In this document: positions 23,553 to 33,108 of the stretch, piece after piece
How positions within the stretch are numbered: position 1 is the stretch's first letter
Layout of the letters: each line of letters opens with the position of its first letter
Assembly: GCF_040829825.1 (NCBI RefSeq)
Contig: NZ_JBFOLH010000011.1
Length of the DNA stretch: 64,000 nucleotides
Direction: 5' to 3' (one strand)
Source of the DNA: Leadbetterella sp040829825
GTDB taxonomy: Bacteria; Bacteroidota; Bacteroidia; Cytophagales; Spirosomataceae
Position numbers and translations under genes: made by a program
The notes under the pieces: model-generated
Told to the model about the DNA's origin: nothing
Databases searched by the model: none
The model's input: the letters and a program-made list of their open reading frames with translations, nothing else

Positions 23553-23759
23553 TTAAAATTTGCTTTTGGTGTATAAAAGGTGCCAAACACCGGGCCCGGA
23601 ATATTGAACAGCTTATTAGTGCCTGAAGATTCCTGGCTACGCGTTTCAAACTGCTTTTTAGTAATCGAAATATCCTCAAACCCTAAATCCGGCTTTTTAT
23701 AAAAATCAAGAAGCGCGTGTCGGGTCAGTTTGTTTTCCCATAAATCAAAAGCCTATTTC
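23553..23759 (-). pseudogene. Unidentified C-terminal gene fragment
   Basis: An open stretch with no start codon, bounded by a TAG upstream, reads DLWENKLTRHALLDFYKKPD and ends with PGPVFGTFLYTKSKF before a TAA at 23553-23555. It looks like the tail of a real gene rather than random sequence, but I cannot name the family. The remaining bases between 23473 and 23833 hold nothing else I can support. Confidence 0.35.
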
Positions 23760-23833
23760 ATCTGGTAAGAAATTATTATAAATTGATACAGAGATGTATT
23801 AAAGCAATTCCCTGTTTATATTTCCTGGTCATC

Positions 23834-24136
23834 CTATATGTCCATTTCAAGCAATAAAGAGCTAAGACACTTTCCGTGCGGATCAAGAGACAACGAGGTA
23901 GTTACCCCGCCAGAAAGAGCTTCTTCGCATACAAACAGCAGGCTTTTGATATTATCCAATTCATAACGTATGATATCTCCCTGTAAAAAAGACCATAAAT
24001 GTTCTCGTACTTTTTCAACAGTGACTTTTTCGCACATCAACGGATAGTCTTCTTCATTAAAAGGAATTAATGATAGGGTAGATGTATTGCCCTTATCTCC
24101 CGCTCTGCTATGAGCCAAATGGTATAATTTTGTCAT
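23834..24136 (-). CDS. AtuA-like ferredoxin-fold small protein
   Basis: A 100-residue protein matching the short domain usually found at the C-terminus of, or encoded just after, AtuA proteins: LYHLAHSRAGDKGNTSTLSL at the start and ALSGGVTTSLSLDPHGKCLS at the end. Start overlaps the AtuA stop by four bases (ATGA), so the two are made together and probably form a complex. In Pseudomonas, AtuA is associated with acyclic terpene (citronellol/geraniol) use. The exact reaction has not been settled. Last gene of the glycan operon. Confidence 0.85.
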   Translation of the reverse strand: MTKLYHLAHSRAGDKGNTSTLSLIPFNEEDYPLMCEKVTVEKVREHLWSFLQGDIIRYELDNIKSLLFVCEEALSGGVTTSLSLDPHGKCLSSLLLEMDI

Positions 24137-25446
24137 ACTAAGGTTACTTTAAAGTGTACATTATCTTTTTCCATGAAAACCGAATGAATACCTATAACTT
24201 CTTTGCAATACTTTCTGCAGCCACCACCACCGGCAGGCCCGTTGGTATAAAGTGCTTCCACTTCTTCTCCAATCCGCTGAGCGGCAGCCTTTGAAGTACA
24301 TTTTGCCGCCACTCTTAATCTTACATCATAAGGGAAACTCCTTACATTCAATTTATCTTCGTTGATAGAGTTCAGCCCGATCAGGTCGTAGCGTATTTCC
24401 TGCACTTCATCTGATTTTAATCTCTCCTCCAGGATAGTAATAGCTAGTTTTGAGCGGTCTACAGCGTCATAGCCCGCATAGGATATTTCACCCTCTCCGA
24501 GATAATATGCTTTATAACCCACACTCACCTTTAGCAGATTGCCGGCTTCTGTCCCTGTACCATCCGTTACTAAAACCTCATCTTTTCCGAGTTCTTTCAA
24601 TCTCACTTTCGTAAAATCTGCAATAACATCCGGAGTTGCGTACCGGTGCGGATTAAGTACTTCATACAGTAATTGCTCCTTCACTGTTCTCAGGTTAAGA
24701 CTCCCACCGGTTCCGGCAATTTTAGTGAGAACGGCCGTTCCGTTTTTACTTACTTCTGCTATCGGGAAGCCCAGGTTGGCAGGATTAGAAACCTGTTTTC
24801 CGGCAACATCCATAAAGTATCCACCTGTTAACTGGCCTCCGCATTCCAATAAATGACCTATAACAGTCCCCTGTCCTAACTGTTCAGCAAGGGTCCAGCC
24901 GAATTCAAACACCATAGGAGCTAAAAACAGGGATGGATCTGCTACCCTGCCGGTAATTATAATATCGGCATCTGCTGCCAAAGCTTCCAGAATTCCCTCT
25001 ATTCCTAAATATGCATTTGCAGAAACCAGAATGCCTGACTCTGAAATGGTCCTGTTGTTTTCAATTACCTTTTCATTTCCCGTAATCGAACTTAAAACAT
25101 CATCTCCGGTCAGGGCAGCAACTTTAAGATTAAAACCCTGTTTCACACACAACTCTTTAACTTTCCGGGCAGCGGCAAGAGGGTTAGCAGCTCCCATATT
25201 TGTAATTAATGTGATTTTTCTCCTGGCCAGAAAAGGCAAAAGCGAATTTATCCTCCTTTCTAAAAACGGGTCATAACCCAGCTCCGGATTGATTTGCTTT
25301 TGTTGCTGAGCCAGAGCAATTGTTCTCTCGGCCAGACATTCCAGAACCAGGTAATCCAACTGTCCTTTCTCTGCCAAAATAACAGCGGGCTCAAACCTGT
25401 CTCCGGAAAAACCCGCTCCGCACCCTATTCTAATCGTATCTTTCAT
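24133..25446 (-). CDS. AtuA family protein (DUF1446)
   Basis: A 437-residue soluble protein of the acyclic terpene utilisation AtuA family: IRIGCGAGFSGDRFEPAV, YLVLECLAERTIALAQ, NMGAANPLAAARKVKEL, IIITGRVADPSLFLAPM and the Gly-rich GPAGGGGCRKY near the C-terminus. Family members occur in operons for breakdown of acyclic terpenoids, leucine-like acids and other organic acids. Its stop and the next gene's start overlap as ATGA, and its ATG directly abuts the CitMHS stop. In this operon it would act on an acid released from the glycan or imported by the carrier, which is an inference. Confidence 0.88.
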   Translation of the reverse strand: MKDTIRIGCGAGFSGDRFEPAVILAEKGQLDYLVLECLAERTIALAQQQKQINPELGYDPFLERRINSLLPFLARRKITLITNMGAANPLAAARKVKELCVKQGFNLKVAALTGDDVLSSITGNEKVIENNRTISESGILVSANAYLGIEGILEALAADADIIITGRVADPSLFLAPMVFEFGWTLAEQLGQGTVIGHLLECGGQLTGGYFMDVAGKQVSNPANLGFPIAEVSKNGTAVLTKIAGTGGSLNLRTVKEQLLYEVLNPHRYATPDVIADFTKVRLKELGKDEVLVTDGTGTEAGNLLKVSVGYKAYYLGEGEISYAGYDAVDRSKLAITILEERLKSDEVQEIRYDLIGLNSINEDKLNVRSFPYDVRLRVAAKCTSKAAAQRIGEEVEALYTNGPAGGGGCRKYCKEVIGIHSVFMEKDNVHFKVTLV

Positions 25447-26742
25447 TTATAAAAGTATTGAACCGGTTAAAACGGCCACCAGCGTCATAACCAGAGTAGT
25501 ACCCCATGCCCATAAAAATGTGTGCTTCTGGTGATCGGCCAGATCCACCTCAGCCATACCCGTCAATAAAAAAGTAGATGCCGTTAAGGGGCTCAGCGGA
25601 AACCCCACCGTCATTTGCCCCAGCAAAGCCGCCCTCCCGAACTGAAGCGTATCGATATTTAGCTGGCTTGCCGATTCCCTGATAATGGGTAAAACACCAA
25701 AATAATAGGCATCGGGTGTAAAAAGGATGCTGGCCGGCATACTGGTTATGGCCGTAAACAAAACAAGTAACCCCGAATTTTCCGCCTTAACCACACGGAT
25801 CAGTGACGTTGCCATGGCTTCAATCATGCCGGCACCCGTTAAAATTCCGGAGAAAACCCCCGCGGCAAAGATCATGCTGACTACCATAAAAATGTTATTG
25901 CCATGCCTGCCCAGCACCTGCTTCTGTTCCTGAAGCCGGGGGTAGTTAATTTGAAGAGCCAGCAAAGAAGCCAGCACAAACAAAACCGGGGAAGAAACCA
26001 CCTCAAAAGTCAGCAGCACGATAACGGCGGTTGTTAAAATGGCATTTAATCCTACCAGCCCCGGTCTTCTCAGGCGCCGTTCTTCCGGAGTAAAATTTTC
26101 GCCAAATGAATACGTAAAATCTGCAACACCCAGCCGTCTTTTTTCCGCCCGTCCCCAATACCAGGCTACAAACAGCACCCAAAGTATCCCGGCAGCTATA
26201 GCCGGTAAGTTAGGAATGAAAATCTCCGCACTGCTGGCTTCGAAGACTGACAGGGCTCTGGCTGAAGTACCTGACCAGGGCACCAGGTGAACAGGCCCCA
26301 CACTGAGAGCCACTATCCCGGCGAGAACAAGTTTACTCATCTTTAATGCCTGATAAACAGGTAAAAAAGCGGAAATCACAATCATAAAAGTAGCCGTGCC
26401 GTCTCCGTCTAAATGTACCAGCATGGTCAGCAGAGCCGTACCTGTTGCCACTTTCACCGGGTCGCCTTTTACTAATTGCAGCACCTTTTTTATTACAGGG
26501 TCAAAGAGGCCCGAATCTAACATGACTGAAAAATACAGTACCGCAAACATCAGCATTACAGCGGTAGGAGCCACCTGGCGGATTCCCCCCAATGCAAAAC
26601 TCCCGATATCCGCAACCGCAAAACCTGCTGTCAGGCCTACCAGAACAGGTATCATGACCAGGGCTACCATCACTGAAACTTTTTTACTCCATATCAGGAG
26701 AAGAAAGATGATAATGATCATTACACCGTATACCGCCAGCAT
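25447..26742 (-). CDS. CitMHS-family organic acid transporter
   Basis: A 431-residue cytoplasmic-membrane carrier with about 11-12 hydrophobic helices. Recognisable CitMHS features are GLFDPVIKKVLQLVKGDPVKV, VHLDGDGTATFMI and GPVHLVPWSGTSARA. The family moves divalent metal-citrate or related carboxylates with protons. The position between esterases and the AtuA pair suggests that it carries the acid released by de-esterification, not citrate itself. Gaps of four bases to the esterase upstream and none to AtuA downstream show operon membership. Confidence 0.9.
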   Translation of the reverse strand: MLAVYGVMIIIIFLLLIWSKKVSVMVALVMIPVLVGLTAGFAVADIGSFALGGIRQVAPTAVMLMFAVLYFSVMLDSGLFDPVIKKVLQLVKGDPVKVATGTALLTMLVHLDGDGTATFMIVISAFLPVYQALKMSKLVLAGIVALSVGPVHLVPWSGTSARALSVFEASSAEIFIPNLPAIAAGILWVLFVAWYWGRAEKRRLGVADFTYSFGENFTPEERRLRRPGLVGLNAILTTAVIVLLTFEVVSSPVLFVLASLLALQINYPRLQEQKQVLGRHGNNIFMVVSMIFAAGVFSGILTGAGMIEAMATSLIRVVKAENSGLLVLFTAITSMPASILFTPDAYYFGVLPIIRESASQLNIDTLQFGRAALLGQMTVGFPLSPLTASTFLLTGMAEVDLADHQKHTFLWAWGTTLVMTLVAVLTGSILL

Positions 26743-26746
26743 CGGG

Positions 26747-27772
26747 TTACTCGAATTTTAAATAATCATTAAAGAAAGGAAGCACAGCGTTTAGCACCCG
26801 TCCATCGGCTGTCCATATTTTATCTACATGTGTACCGATATACTCTTCAGCGTAATGATGGATGCCCAGGTTTTCGAGCTTCTGGCTAAAAGCCATGTTC
26901 TGAACAGGAAATCTCGGTGAATCATTTCTGCCCCAATCCAGCTTAATGGCTTTTAGTTTTCTTAAATTATCCGCATAATCATTTACCATTTCAACCGGCA
27001 TATTCTTATGCCATTTCTCTAAAACATCCTGATTCACAATGAGGGAGTCACCCTGGTATGAAAAAGGCATATCGCAGTAAAACGGCGGTTTATTTGCATT
27101 AGGCGACCAGGCTCTGCCCACAGCGGCTAAAACTTTAGGATAATACGTTTTATTCAGATCCTCCTCCGTTCCGGCGTTCTGATAGATTTTGAAAAACGGG
27201 CTGTTAGGGCCGAATTCTTTCACAAAAGCCATTAAGCCGGGGCTTAAGCCATAGACTGAGCTAAAAACATCCGGATGGCGCATGGCTATTTTAATCGCTC
27301 CGTAGCCCCCCATAGAGTGTCCCGCAATTCCGCGGGACTCTCTGTTTGGCAGCGTACGAAAGTTTTTGTCCATATATTCCACCAGTTCCTTGCAGGTAAA
27401 TGTCTCCCAATGACCCGTCAGCTCCGAATCTGTGTAAAAACTACCCTGGTAAAGGGTATGATGATTAGGAATAACCAGAATATAGGGCCTGATTTTTTTT
27501 CTCAGAATCCCTTCATCCAGCACCTGTTTCATCTCATCCGTAATCTGGTCTGTGGCGGTAAATCCATGAAGAAAGTAGATAACGGGATAGCGTTCTTTCC
27601 CCTGCTCATAACCCGGAGGTAAATAAACTGAACAGCTTCTGTCCGGGTTTTCTCCACCTTTATTGATTAAGGCTTTTGAGTTCAGGATAAACGTTTTAAC
27701 ACTTCCTTTCTGGGCGAAGCCCGCGAATGACACACAGGCTAATAAAATAGGGAACAGATATTTCATATTCAT
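26747..27772 (-). CDS. Secreted esterase, CE1/esterase D-like
   Basis: A 341-residue alpha/beta hydrolase with a signal peptide (cleavage near FAGFAQ). The nucleophile elbow is GHSMGGYGAIK, the oxyanion loop IYFLHGF, and a C-terminal EYIGTHVDKIW supplies the likely catalytic His. These are typical of the esterase family that includes feruloyl and acetyl esterases. It sits between GH3 and the transporter and probably removes an acyl group from the glycan or from an oligosaccharide in the periplasm. Confidence 0.87.
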   Translation of the reverse strand: MNMKYLFPILLACVSFAGFAQKGSVKTFILNSKALINKGGENPDRSCSVYLPPGYEQGKERYPVIYFLHGFTATDQITDEMKQVLDEGILRKKIRPYILVIPNHHTLYQGSFYTDSELTGHWETFTCKELVEYMDKNFRTLPNRESRGIAGHSMGGYGAIKIAMRHPDVFSSVYGLSPGLMAFVKEFGPNSPFFKIYQNAGTEEDLNKTYYPKVLAAVGRAWSPNANKPPFYCDMPFSYQGDSLIVNQDVLEKWHKNMPVEMVNDYADNLRKLKAIKLDWGRNDSPRFPVQNMAFSQKLENLGIHHYAEEYIGTHVDKIWTADGRVLNAVLPFFNDYLKFE

Positions 27773-27819
27773 AATAGTTTTCCTCCGTTTGTACAGGACT
27801 GACCCCTTGAAATCAAAGG

Positions 27820-30117
27820 TTAAAACCTGGCAATAAGGGGTTTTTCCAACTTGTTTTTTACTTCAACCGATTGACTTGCAACGATCTCATCCACACTTTT
27901 TCCAAGAAGGAGCTTGTAAGCTCCCGGTTTTGTAAGCCAGCAGTTGCCGGCTTCATTAAAGCTGGCAAGGTCTTCTGCCGTAATCTTAAAACGCAAAGTT
28001 TCCTGCTCTCCCGGAGCCAGCTCCCGGGTCTTGGCAAAAGCCACAAGCTCCTTTTGCGGGTCATTGTCCGGAGTTGACCTGTACACCTGCACAATCTCTT
28101 TTCCTTTCCGTTTTCCTGTATTTTTAACGTTTACCGTTAGGTTAAATCCATTTTGAGAGTTACCGGAAACCTTTACATTCTCATAACTAAAAGTGGTATA
28201 CGATAGCCCAAAACCAAATGGAAAAGAAACCGGTTTCTTATGGGTTACATAGTCTCTGTAGCCTACATAAAGATTCTCATCATAATGCGTAAAGTCCAGA
28301 TTTCTCCGGGGCACTTCAGGAGCCGGAGCCATATTGGCCCCCATCATTTCCTGGAAACTCAGCTTAACGTCCAGGGGAAAATTTACATTGGAGGCTACAT
28401 CCGATAGATCATTCGGGAAAGTCATGGTTAATTTTCCGGACGGCGTCACATGGCCACTTAAAATATCCGCAACCGAATGGCCACCCTCCTGTCCCGCCTG
28501 CCATGCAAGCAATATTGCATCCGGCTTGCTTTTCCATGAGGCGGTCTCAATTACTCCGCCGATATTCAGAATAACAACCACCTTTTTACCCTGGCTATGG
28601 TAGGCTTGGGTCACCGCAGAAATCAAATTCTGCTCTTCATCGGTTAAGTAAAAATCTCCCTTGGTCTTGCGGTCTTCAAACTCTCCCGAGTTACGCCCTA
28701 TGGTCACAATAGCCAGATCAGTAGCTGCTGCGGCTTCTGCCACCTCTTTTTCAGACAGAACAAGCTCCGGCATTCTGGGCTTGCCAAGAATAAGCTCAAG
28801 TATATTGTTAGGGTCAGGCTTGTGCTTCTCCTTGTAGCCGGTAACGTACTCCTTGTATCTCCGGCTCAGCTTATCGTCTATAGGATACCCGGCAAGGCCT
28901 TCCAGCAATGAAACTACATACGCTTCATACACGTCTCCGCTACCGGTACCTCCCGCTACAAAGTCATAAGAAGTAACCCCGAAGGCGGCTATCTTAGCCC
29001 CCGGATTTAAAGGCAAAGTCTGCCGCTCATTTTTAAGTAAAATCATTCCTTCTGCCGCCGCTTGCCTTGCTATAGCTGCATGAGCTTTTAAATCGGGCTT
29101 ATTGGAAAAAGGATACTTCTTGAATTTCGGGGTTTTAAGAATAAGCTCAAGTATGCGTTTCACATTTACATCTACATCACTGATTGCCAGTTTACCTTCT
29201 TTTATGTTTTTCAGAATGGCTTCTTTCTGTTGAGGCGTACCGGGCATTAACAGGTCATTGCCTGCGTGCACCTGTTTAACAATATCTGTTCCTCCAAACC
29301 AGTCAGTCATTACAATCCCGTTGTATTTCCACTCATCACGCAATACGGTTGTCAGCAAATCCCGGCTCTCAGAAGTATAAGTGCCGTTAATTTTATTGTA
29401 AGACGACATGATTGTCCAGGGCGAAGACTCCTTAACCGCAATTTCAAACCCTTTAAGATAGAGCTCCCTGAGCGGACGGTTTTTGATGATAACATCATTT
29501 CTGCCCCGTAAGCTTTCCTGGTTGTTAGCTGCAAAATGTTTGATGGAAGTTCCTACACCATTCGACTGAATACCTCTTACTGCTGCTGCGGTCATTTTCC
29601 CGGAAATAACCGGATCTTCGGAATAGTACTCAAAATTCCTCCCGTTAAGCGGATGCCTGTGAAGGTTTAAGGCAGGAGCCAGAAGTATATCCGCGCCATA
29701 TTCCAGCACCTCATTTCCCATGGCTTTACCGACATTTTCAGCCAGCTCCGGATTCCAGGATGAAGCAATCAGTGTGGCTATCGGAAATGCGGTGGCATAA
29801 TACGTTTGCGTGTCATTGGGGCGGGTAGGACTTATGCGTATTCCGGCCGGTCCGTCTGCCAGGACTATGGCCGGAATTCCTAACCTTGGAATGGCTTTTG
29901 TGGTTCCGGCAGCTCCCGGCACCAGGTTTTGGGTTTGCCCTACCGCAGGCCCCCCGAAACCGGGCATTCCCGTACCGATCAGTAAGTCTGCCTTTTCGTC
30001 TAAAGTCATTGCATTTAAGACTTCCTGTACGGTGTTTTTCCCAAGTTGAGGTACTTGCTGGGCATAAAGTGCGGATGAAACAAAAAATACGCCGATTGAT
30101 ATAAATAGTTTTTTCAT
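27820..30117 (-). CDS. Glycoside hydrolase family 3 beta-glycosidase
   Basis: A 765-residue enzyme from ATG 30115-30117 (MKKLFISIGVFFVSSALYAQ, signal peptide); 11 upstream codons in the open frame are ignored. The GH3 N-terminal barrel shows GRNFEYYSEDP, the KHFAANNQE substrate motif and the nucleophile Asp in GIVMTDWFGG. The C-terminal sandwich and a fibronectin III-like domain (KNTGKRKGKEIVQVY) follow. It would cut terminal beta-glucosyl, xylosyl or similar residues from oligosaccharides in the periplasm. Confidence 0.92.
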   Translation of the reverse strand: MKKLFISIGVFFVSSALYAQQVPQLGKNTVQEVLNAMTLDEKADLLIGTGMPGFGGPAVGQTQNLVPGAAGTTKAIPRLGIPAIVLADGPAGIRISPTRPNDTQTYYATAFPIATLIASSWNPELAENVGKAMGNEVLEYGADILLAPALNLHRHPLNGRNFEYYSEDPVISGKMTAAAVRGIQSNGVGTSIKHFAANNQESLRGRNDVIIKNRPLRELYLKGFEIAVKESSPWTIMSSYNKINGTYTSESRDLLTTVLRDEWKYNGIVMTDWFGGTDIVKQVHAGNDLLMPGTPQQKEAILKNIKEGKLAISDVDVNVKRILELILKTPKFKKYPFSNKPDLKAHAAIARQAAAEGMILLKNERQTLPLNPGAKIAAFGVTSYDFVAGGTGSGDVYEAYVVSLLEGLAGYPIDDKLSRRYKEYVTGYKEKHKPDPNNILELILGKPRMPELVLSEKEVAEAAAATDLAIVTIGRNSGEFEDRKTKGDFYLTDEEQNLISAVTQAYHSQGKKVVVILNIGGVIETASWKSKPDAILLAWQAGQEGGHSVADILSGHVTPSGKLTMTFPNDLSDVASNVNFPLDVKLSFQEMMGANMAPAPEVPRRNLDFTHYDENLYVGYRDYVTHKKPVSFPFGFGLSYTTFSYENVKVSGNSQNGFNLTVNVKNTGKRKGKEIVQVYRSTPDNDPQKELVAFAKTRELAPGEQETLRFKITAEDLASFNEAGNCWLTKPGAYKLLLGKSVDEIVASQSVEVKNKLEKPLIARF

Positions 30118-30158
30118 CAGGTTTTCAATATGATTTCGGTTGAATTGCAAACAGTAGG

Positions 30159-30197
30159 GTATTCAGGCACATTCCTGAACAGAACATGCCTGAATAC
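30159..30197 (-). promoter_or_regulatory. Intercistronic stem-loop before GH3
   Basis: GTATTCAGGCA (30159-30169) and TGCCTGAATAC (30187-30197) form a perfect 11-base stem with a 17-base loop in the 93-base gap between the esterase and GH3 genes. There is no U-run, so it may stabilise or process the operon mRNA. Confidence 0.5.
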
Positions 30198-30210
30198 AGT
30201 GGTTATTTAT

Positions 30211-31395
30211 CTACTTAAATAAAAGCGGGGCAAACTCTGACAGGTAAAGCCTCCAGTTTGACCACGTATGTCCGCCTTCTGATTCCCGGTAGGTATATTT
30301 TGCTTTTTTATCGTCCAGGAGTTTTCTGAAGTCTGCTCCGCTCTGGTAAAGAAAATCTGTTTTTCCCATTCCTATCCAGTATAACCTGTATCCGTTGTCG
30401 CGCTGCTTTTCCAGGTTTTTCTCGTAATTCTCATAAACCGCCGGAATCTCCTTTACATCCGGTCTGCCCAGGCGATACGCCGCAGAAAACAACCCTACAT
30501 AATCAAAGGTGTTATTCAGGTATGCCGATATGAACAAAGTATGTGATCCGCCCATCGATAAACCTGCAATAGCACGATCCGCCTTGTTTTTCTTAACCCG
30601 GTAAGTTTTTTCCACGAAATCAACCACATCCTGAAACGTACTCTCCATATTTCCGGAACCTACATCAGGAGTCATCATGACAGGTTTGTAAAGTCCTTTG
30701 CTAGATTCTCCGGGAGCAGCGGCATTACTCGTATGCCCGTTTGTCATCACCACCAGCATGGGCTTTGCTTTTCCGGCCGCAATCAGGTTATCCAGGATCT
30801 GGGCGGTTCTTCCTAAGGAAATCCAGGCTTCCTCATCACCGCCTACGCCGTGCAGAAGATAAAGTACAGGATAGCTTTCTTTCGTTTGCTCATATCCCGG
30901 AGGCGTATAGACGGTTAAGCGCCTTGTAGCTTTTAAGCGGGGGGAATCGTACCAGGTACGGGAAACGGTTCCATGAGGTACATCTTCTACTTTGTACAAG
31001 GATGACTGGTTACCGTTGGTAATAAAAATACTGAAAATATTGGCAATATCCCTGATTTGATACACATTGTTAGGATCTGTGATTTTCAATCCGTCCACAA
31101 TAAAATTATACATAAACAAATCAGACTTAAGCGCCTCAGACGTATATGTCCAGATTCCTTTTTCATCCTTACTCATGGCTGCTTTGCCCGGAACCCAGCC
31201 CTGTGACGGCATCCAGTCACCCTGAATAAAAACCTCTGCGGCTTTGGGGGCATCGAGCTTAAAGGTTACGGTGTTGTTATTATTCACCACGGGTGAGATG
31301 ATCCCCTGTGCACCGGAGAAATCGAGATTTTGCTGAGCCTTAAGCGTAAAAACGCTGACTATCAGAATACTTAAAACTAAAAATGTTTTTTTCAT
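30211..31395 (-). CDS. Secreted esterase with N-terminal E-set/CBM48-like domain
   Basis: A 394-residue protein with signal peptide (residues 1-20), an immunoglobulin-like E-set domain of the CBM48 type (about 25-125; TVTFKLDAPKAAEVFIQGDW, MYNFIVDGLKITDPNN) and a CE1-type esterase domain (about 140-394). The esterase has LYLLHGVGGDEEAW, nucleophile elbow GLSMGGSHT and His in EGGHTWSNW. This architecture is typical of feruloyl/acetyl-xylan esterases in xylan-type loci. It is the first enzyme after SusD. Confidence 0.9.
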   Translation of the reverse strand: MKKTFLVLSILIVSVFTLKAQQNLDFSGAQGIISPVVNNNNTVTFKLDAPKAAEVFIQGDWMPSQGWVPGKAAMSKDEKGIWTYTSEALKSDLFMYNFIVDGLKITDPNNVYQIRDIANIFSIFITNGNQSSLYKVEDVPHGTVSRTWYDSPRLKATRRLTVYTPPGYEQTKESYPVLYLLHGVGGDEEAWISLGRTAQILDNLIAAGKAKPMLVVMTNGHTSNAAAPGESSKGLYKPVMMTPDVGSGNMESTFQDVVDFVEKTYRVKKNKADRAIAGLSMGGSHTLFISAYLNNTFDYVGLFSAAYRLGRPDVKEIPAVYENYEKNLEKQRDNGYRLYWIGMGKTDFLYQSGADFRKLLDDKKAKYTYRESEGGHTWSNWRLYLSEFAPLLFK

Positions 31396-31473
31396 GTACG
31401 TGTATTGTTTATTAATTTTTAAAAATTTCTTGTCGTAAATCTTAAAGCCTCATAGCGAGCAGAAGGGCCGTCT

Positions 31474-31499
31474 CTGCCCCCCGCTAAGAAGCGGGCAGC
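31474..31499 (-). promoter_or_regulatory. GC-rich hairpin between susD and the enzymes
   Basis: CTGCCC...GCT-AAGA-AGCGGGCAG can form a GC-rich hairpin in the 130-base gap after susD. It lacks a clear U-run. It could attenuate or process the transcript so that susCD is made in excess over the enzymes. Confidence 0.35.
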
Positions 31500-31525
31500 A
31501 GTGAGAAAGCTCCGTAAATTCCGTG

Positions 31526-33103
31526 TTACCATCCCGGGTTTTGCTTAATATTCCTGTTTACATTCATTTCGTGTTCGGGAAACGGAAGCAGTTCGTTTTT
31601 CCCTTTTTTGAAACCAAAGGCCTGGTTGGTATAAGGGTAAGTTACCGCATGGCTTCCGTCGCTGTTGAGCCCGGTAAAAGTGGGTATCTTTTGCCCCTGG
31701 CGTTCCAGGGGCTGCGTATCGCCCCAACGTACCAGATCCTGAAAACGAACCCCTTCAAAACACAGCTCAAGCCTCTTTTCTGTCTTCACATTGGCCAGCG
31801 AAACATTATCCAGGGGCTTTAATTTTGCCCGGCTTCTGACCTGGTTGATATAGGCCAGCGCCTGGGTGTTTTTCCCGGTTTGTACTGCAGCTTCTGCCGC
31901 TAAAAGGAGAACCTCGGCATACCTCAGAACCCTGAAATTGGCGGTGGTAGAAAAACCAAACGATGACACCAGCACTTCAGAACCTAAGTACCGGTGCTTC
32001 CAGTTAAAATATCCCTCATTTCCATAAAGGGTACTTCCCGGATTGAGGGTTATACCGATCCCATTCAGTTGCTTATAGGTCCTGATAGTGCTGTTTAAAC
32101 GATAGCCGTCCGTTCCCTCCTCGGCCACAAAAGCCTGGTACAATGCTGAAGTAGGGTTACCAAATCCCCAGCCTGAAGGATAAATCCCATGTGAACCGCT
32201 GAAATATCCTGAAAGATTAAGCTTATCACTTCTGTACCCGTTCATAATTCCCCAAAGGGTATTTCCCTGTGCAAAGGCGTTGTTATTGTCTCCTATGGAG
32301 TTAAATTCAAAAACTGACTCGCTGGAAAAATCAGAAACCGCCCGAAGCACATTTTCATAATCCGCCACCAAAGCATGTTTTCCGTCATTGATTATTTTCG
32401 ACAAATTTTCAAACGCTTCTTCATTTTTCCCTTGAAACAGCTGTGCTTTTCCTAAGAAAGCCCTGGCGGCATCGGCCGTAAGTCTTGCGGGCTGGGCGCT
32501 GTTAACCGTACTTTTCTTTTGCGGAAGGCTGTTGCTCTGCAAGGCATCCCTGTAACCTGTTTCGATCAGCTCCCAGAGTGCATTTTTATCTCCGTTAGGC
32601 TGCTGATATTCGTCCGGAGACAACTCGGCAGTCACCAGGGGTACGTTTCCCCATAAGGTAACCAGATCAAAGTAAACTGCGGCACGGATGGTCTTCGCTT
32701 CAGCGACAACTCTTTTCTTGACGTCTGAGTCCGGCTCTATACGGTTGATGATCAGGTTAGCCAGGTAAATTGTGTTGTAATATTGGGCAAAAGGCCCACT
32801 TACGGTGGTACTTGCCGCTCCAAAATTGTACTCGTTGATCTGCTCATACATGCTGTTGTCGCCCCTTGATCCGCCACCACATAGGATATCATCGGAAAGC
32901 AGGTTTTTTAACCAGAACTGACCATACAGGGAAGCACGCCACGATGAATAAACCGCTGCAATTGCCTCTTCGGCATCTTTATCTGTCTTGTAAAAATTAT
33001 CCACGCTGGTGGCCCCCGGCTGTACTATTTTCAGCTGGTTTTCGCAGGCAGAAGTAATCGTTATGACTATAAATAAGGTTAGACTTTGAATTATCTTTTT
33101 CAT
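31526..33103 (-). CDS. susD: SusD/RagB-family glycan-binding lipoprotein
   Basis: A 525-residue surface lipoprotein. The lipobox is ITITSAC with Cys20. A SusD-like N-terminal part with TPR helices is seen (TSVDNFYKTDKDAEEAIAAVY), and the C-terminal SusD domain includes RVLRYAEVLLLAAEAAVQTG and ELCFEGVRFQDLVRWGD. It forms the lid of the SusC channel and binds the glycan at the cell surface. It starts five bases after susC. Confidence 0.94.
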   Translation of the reverse strand: MKKIIQSLTLFIVITITSACENQLKIVQPGATSVDNFYKTDKDAEEAIAAVYSSWRASLYGQFWLKNLLSDDILCGGGSRGDNSMYEQINEYNFGAASTTVSGPFAQYYNTIYLANLIINRIEPDSDVKKRVVAEAKTIRAAVYFDLVTLWGNVPLVTAELSPDEYQQPNGDKNALWELIETGYRDALQSNSLPQKKSTVNSAQPARLTADAARAFLGKAQLFQGKNEEAFENLSKIINDGKHALVADYENVLRAVSDFSSESVFEFNSIGDNNNAFAQGNTLWGIMNGYRSDKLNLSGYFSGSHGIYPSGWGFGNPTSALYQAFVAEEGTDGYRLNSTIRTYKQLNGIGITLNPGSTLYGNEGYFNWKHRYLGSEVLVSSFGFSTTANFRVLRYAEVLLLAAEAAVQTGKNTQALAYINQVRSRAKLKPLDNVSLANVKTEKRLELCFEGVRFQDLVRWGDTQPLERQGQKIPTFTGLNSDGSHAVTYPYTNQAFGFKKGKNELLPFPEHEMNVNRNIKQNPGW

Positions 33104-33108
33104 GATTT

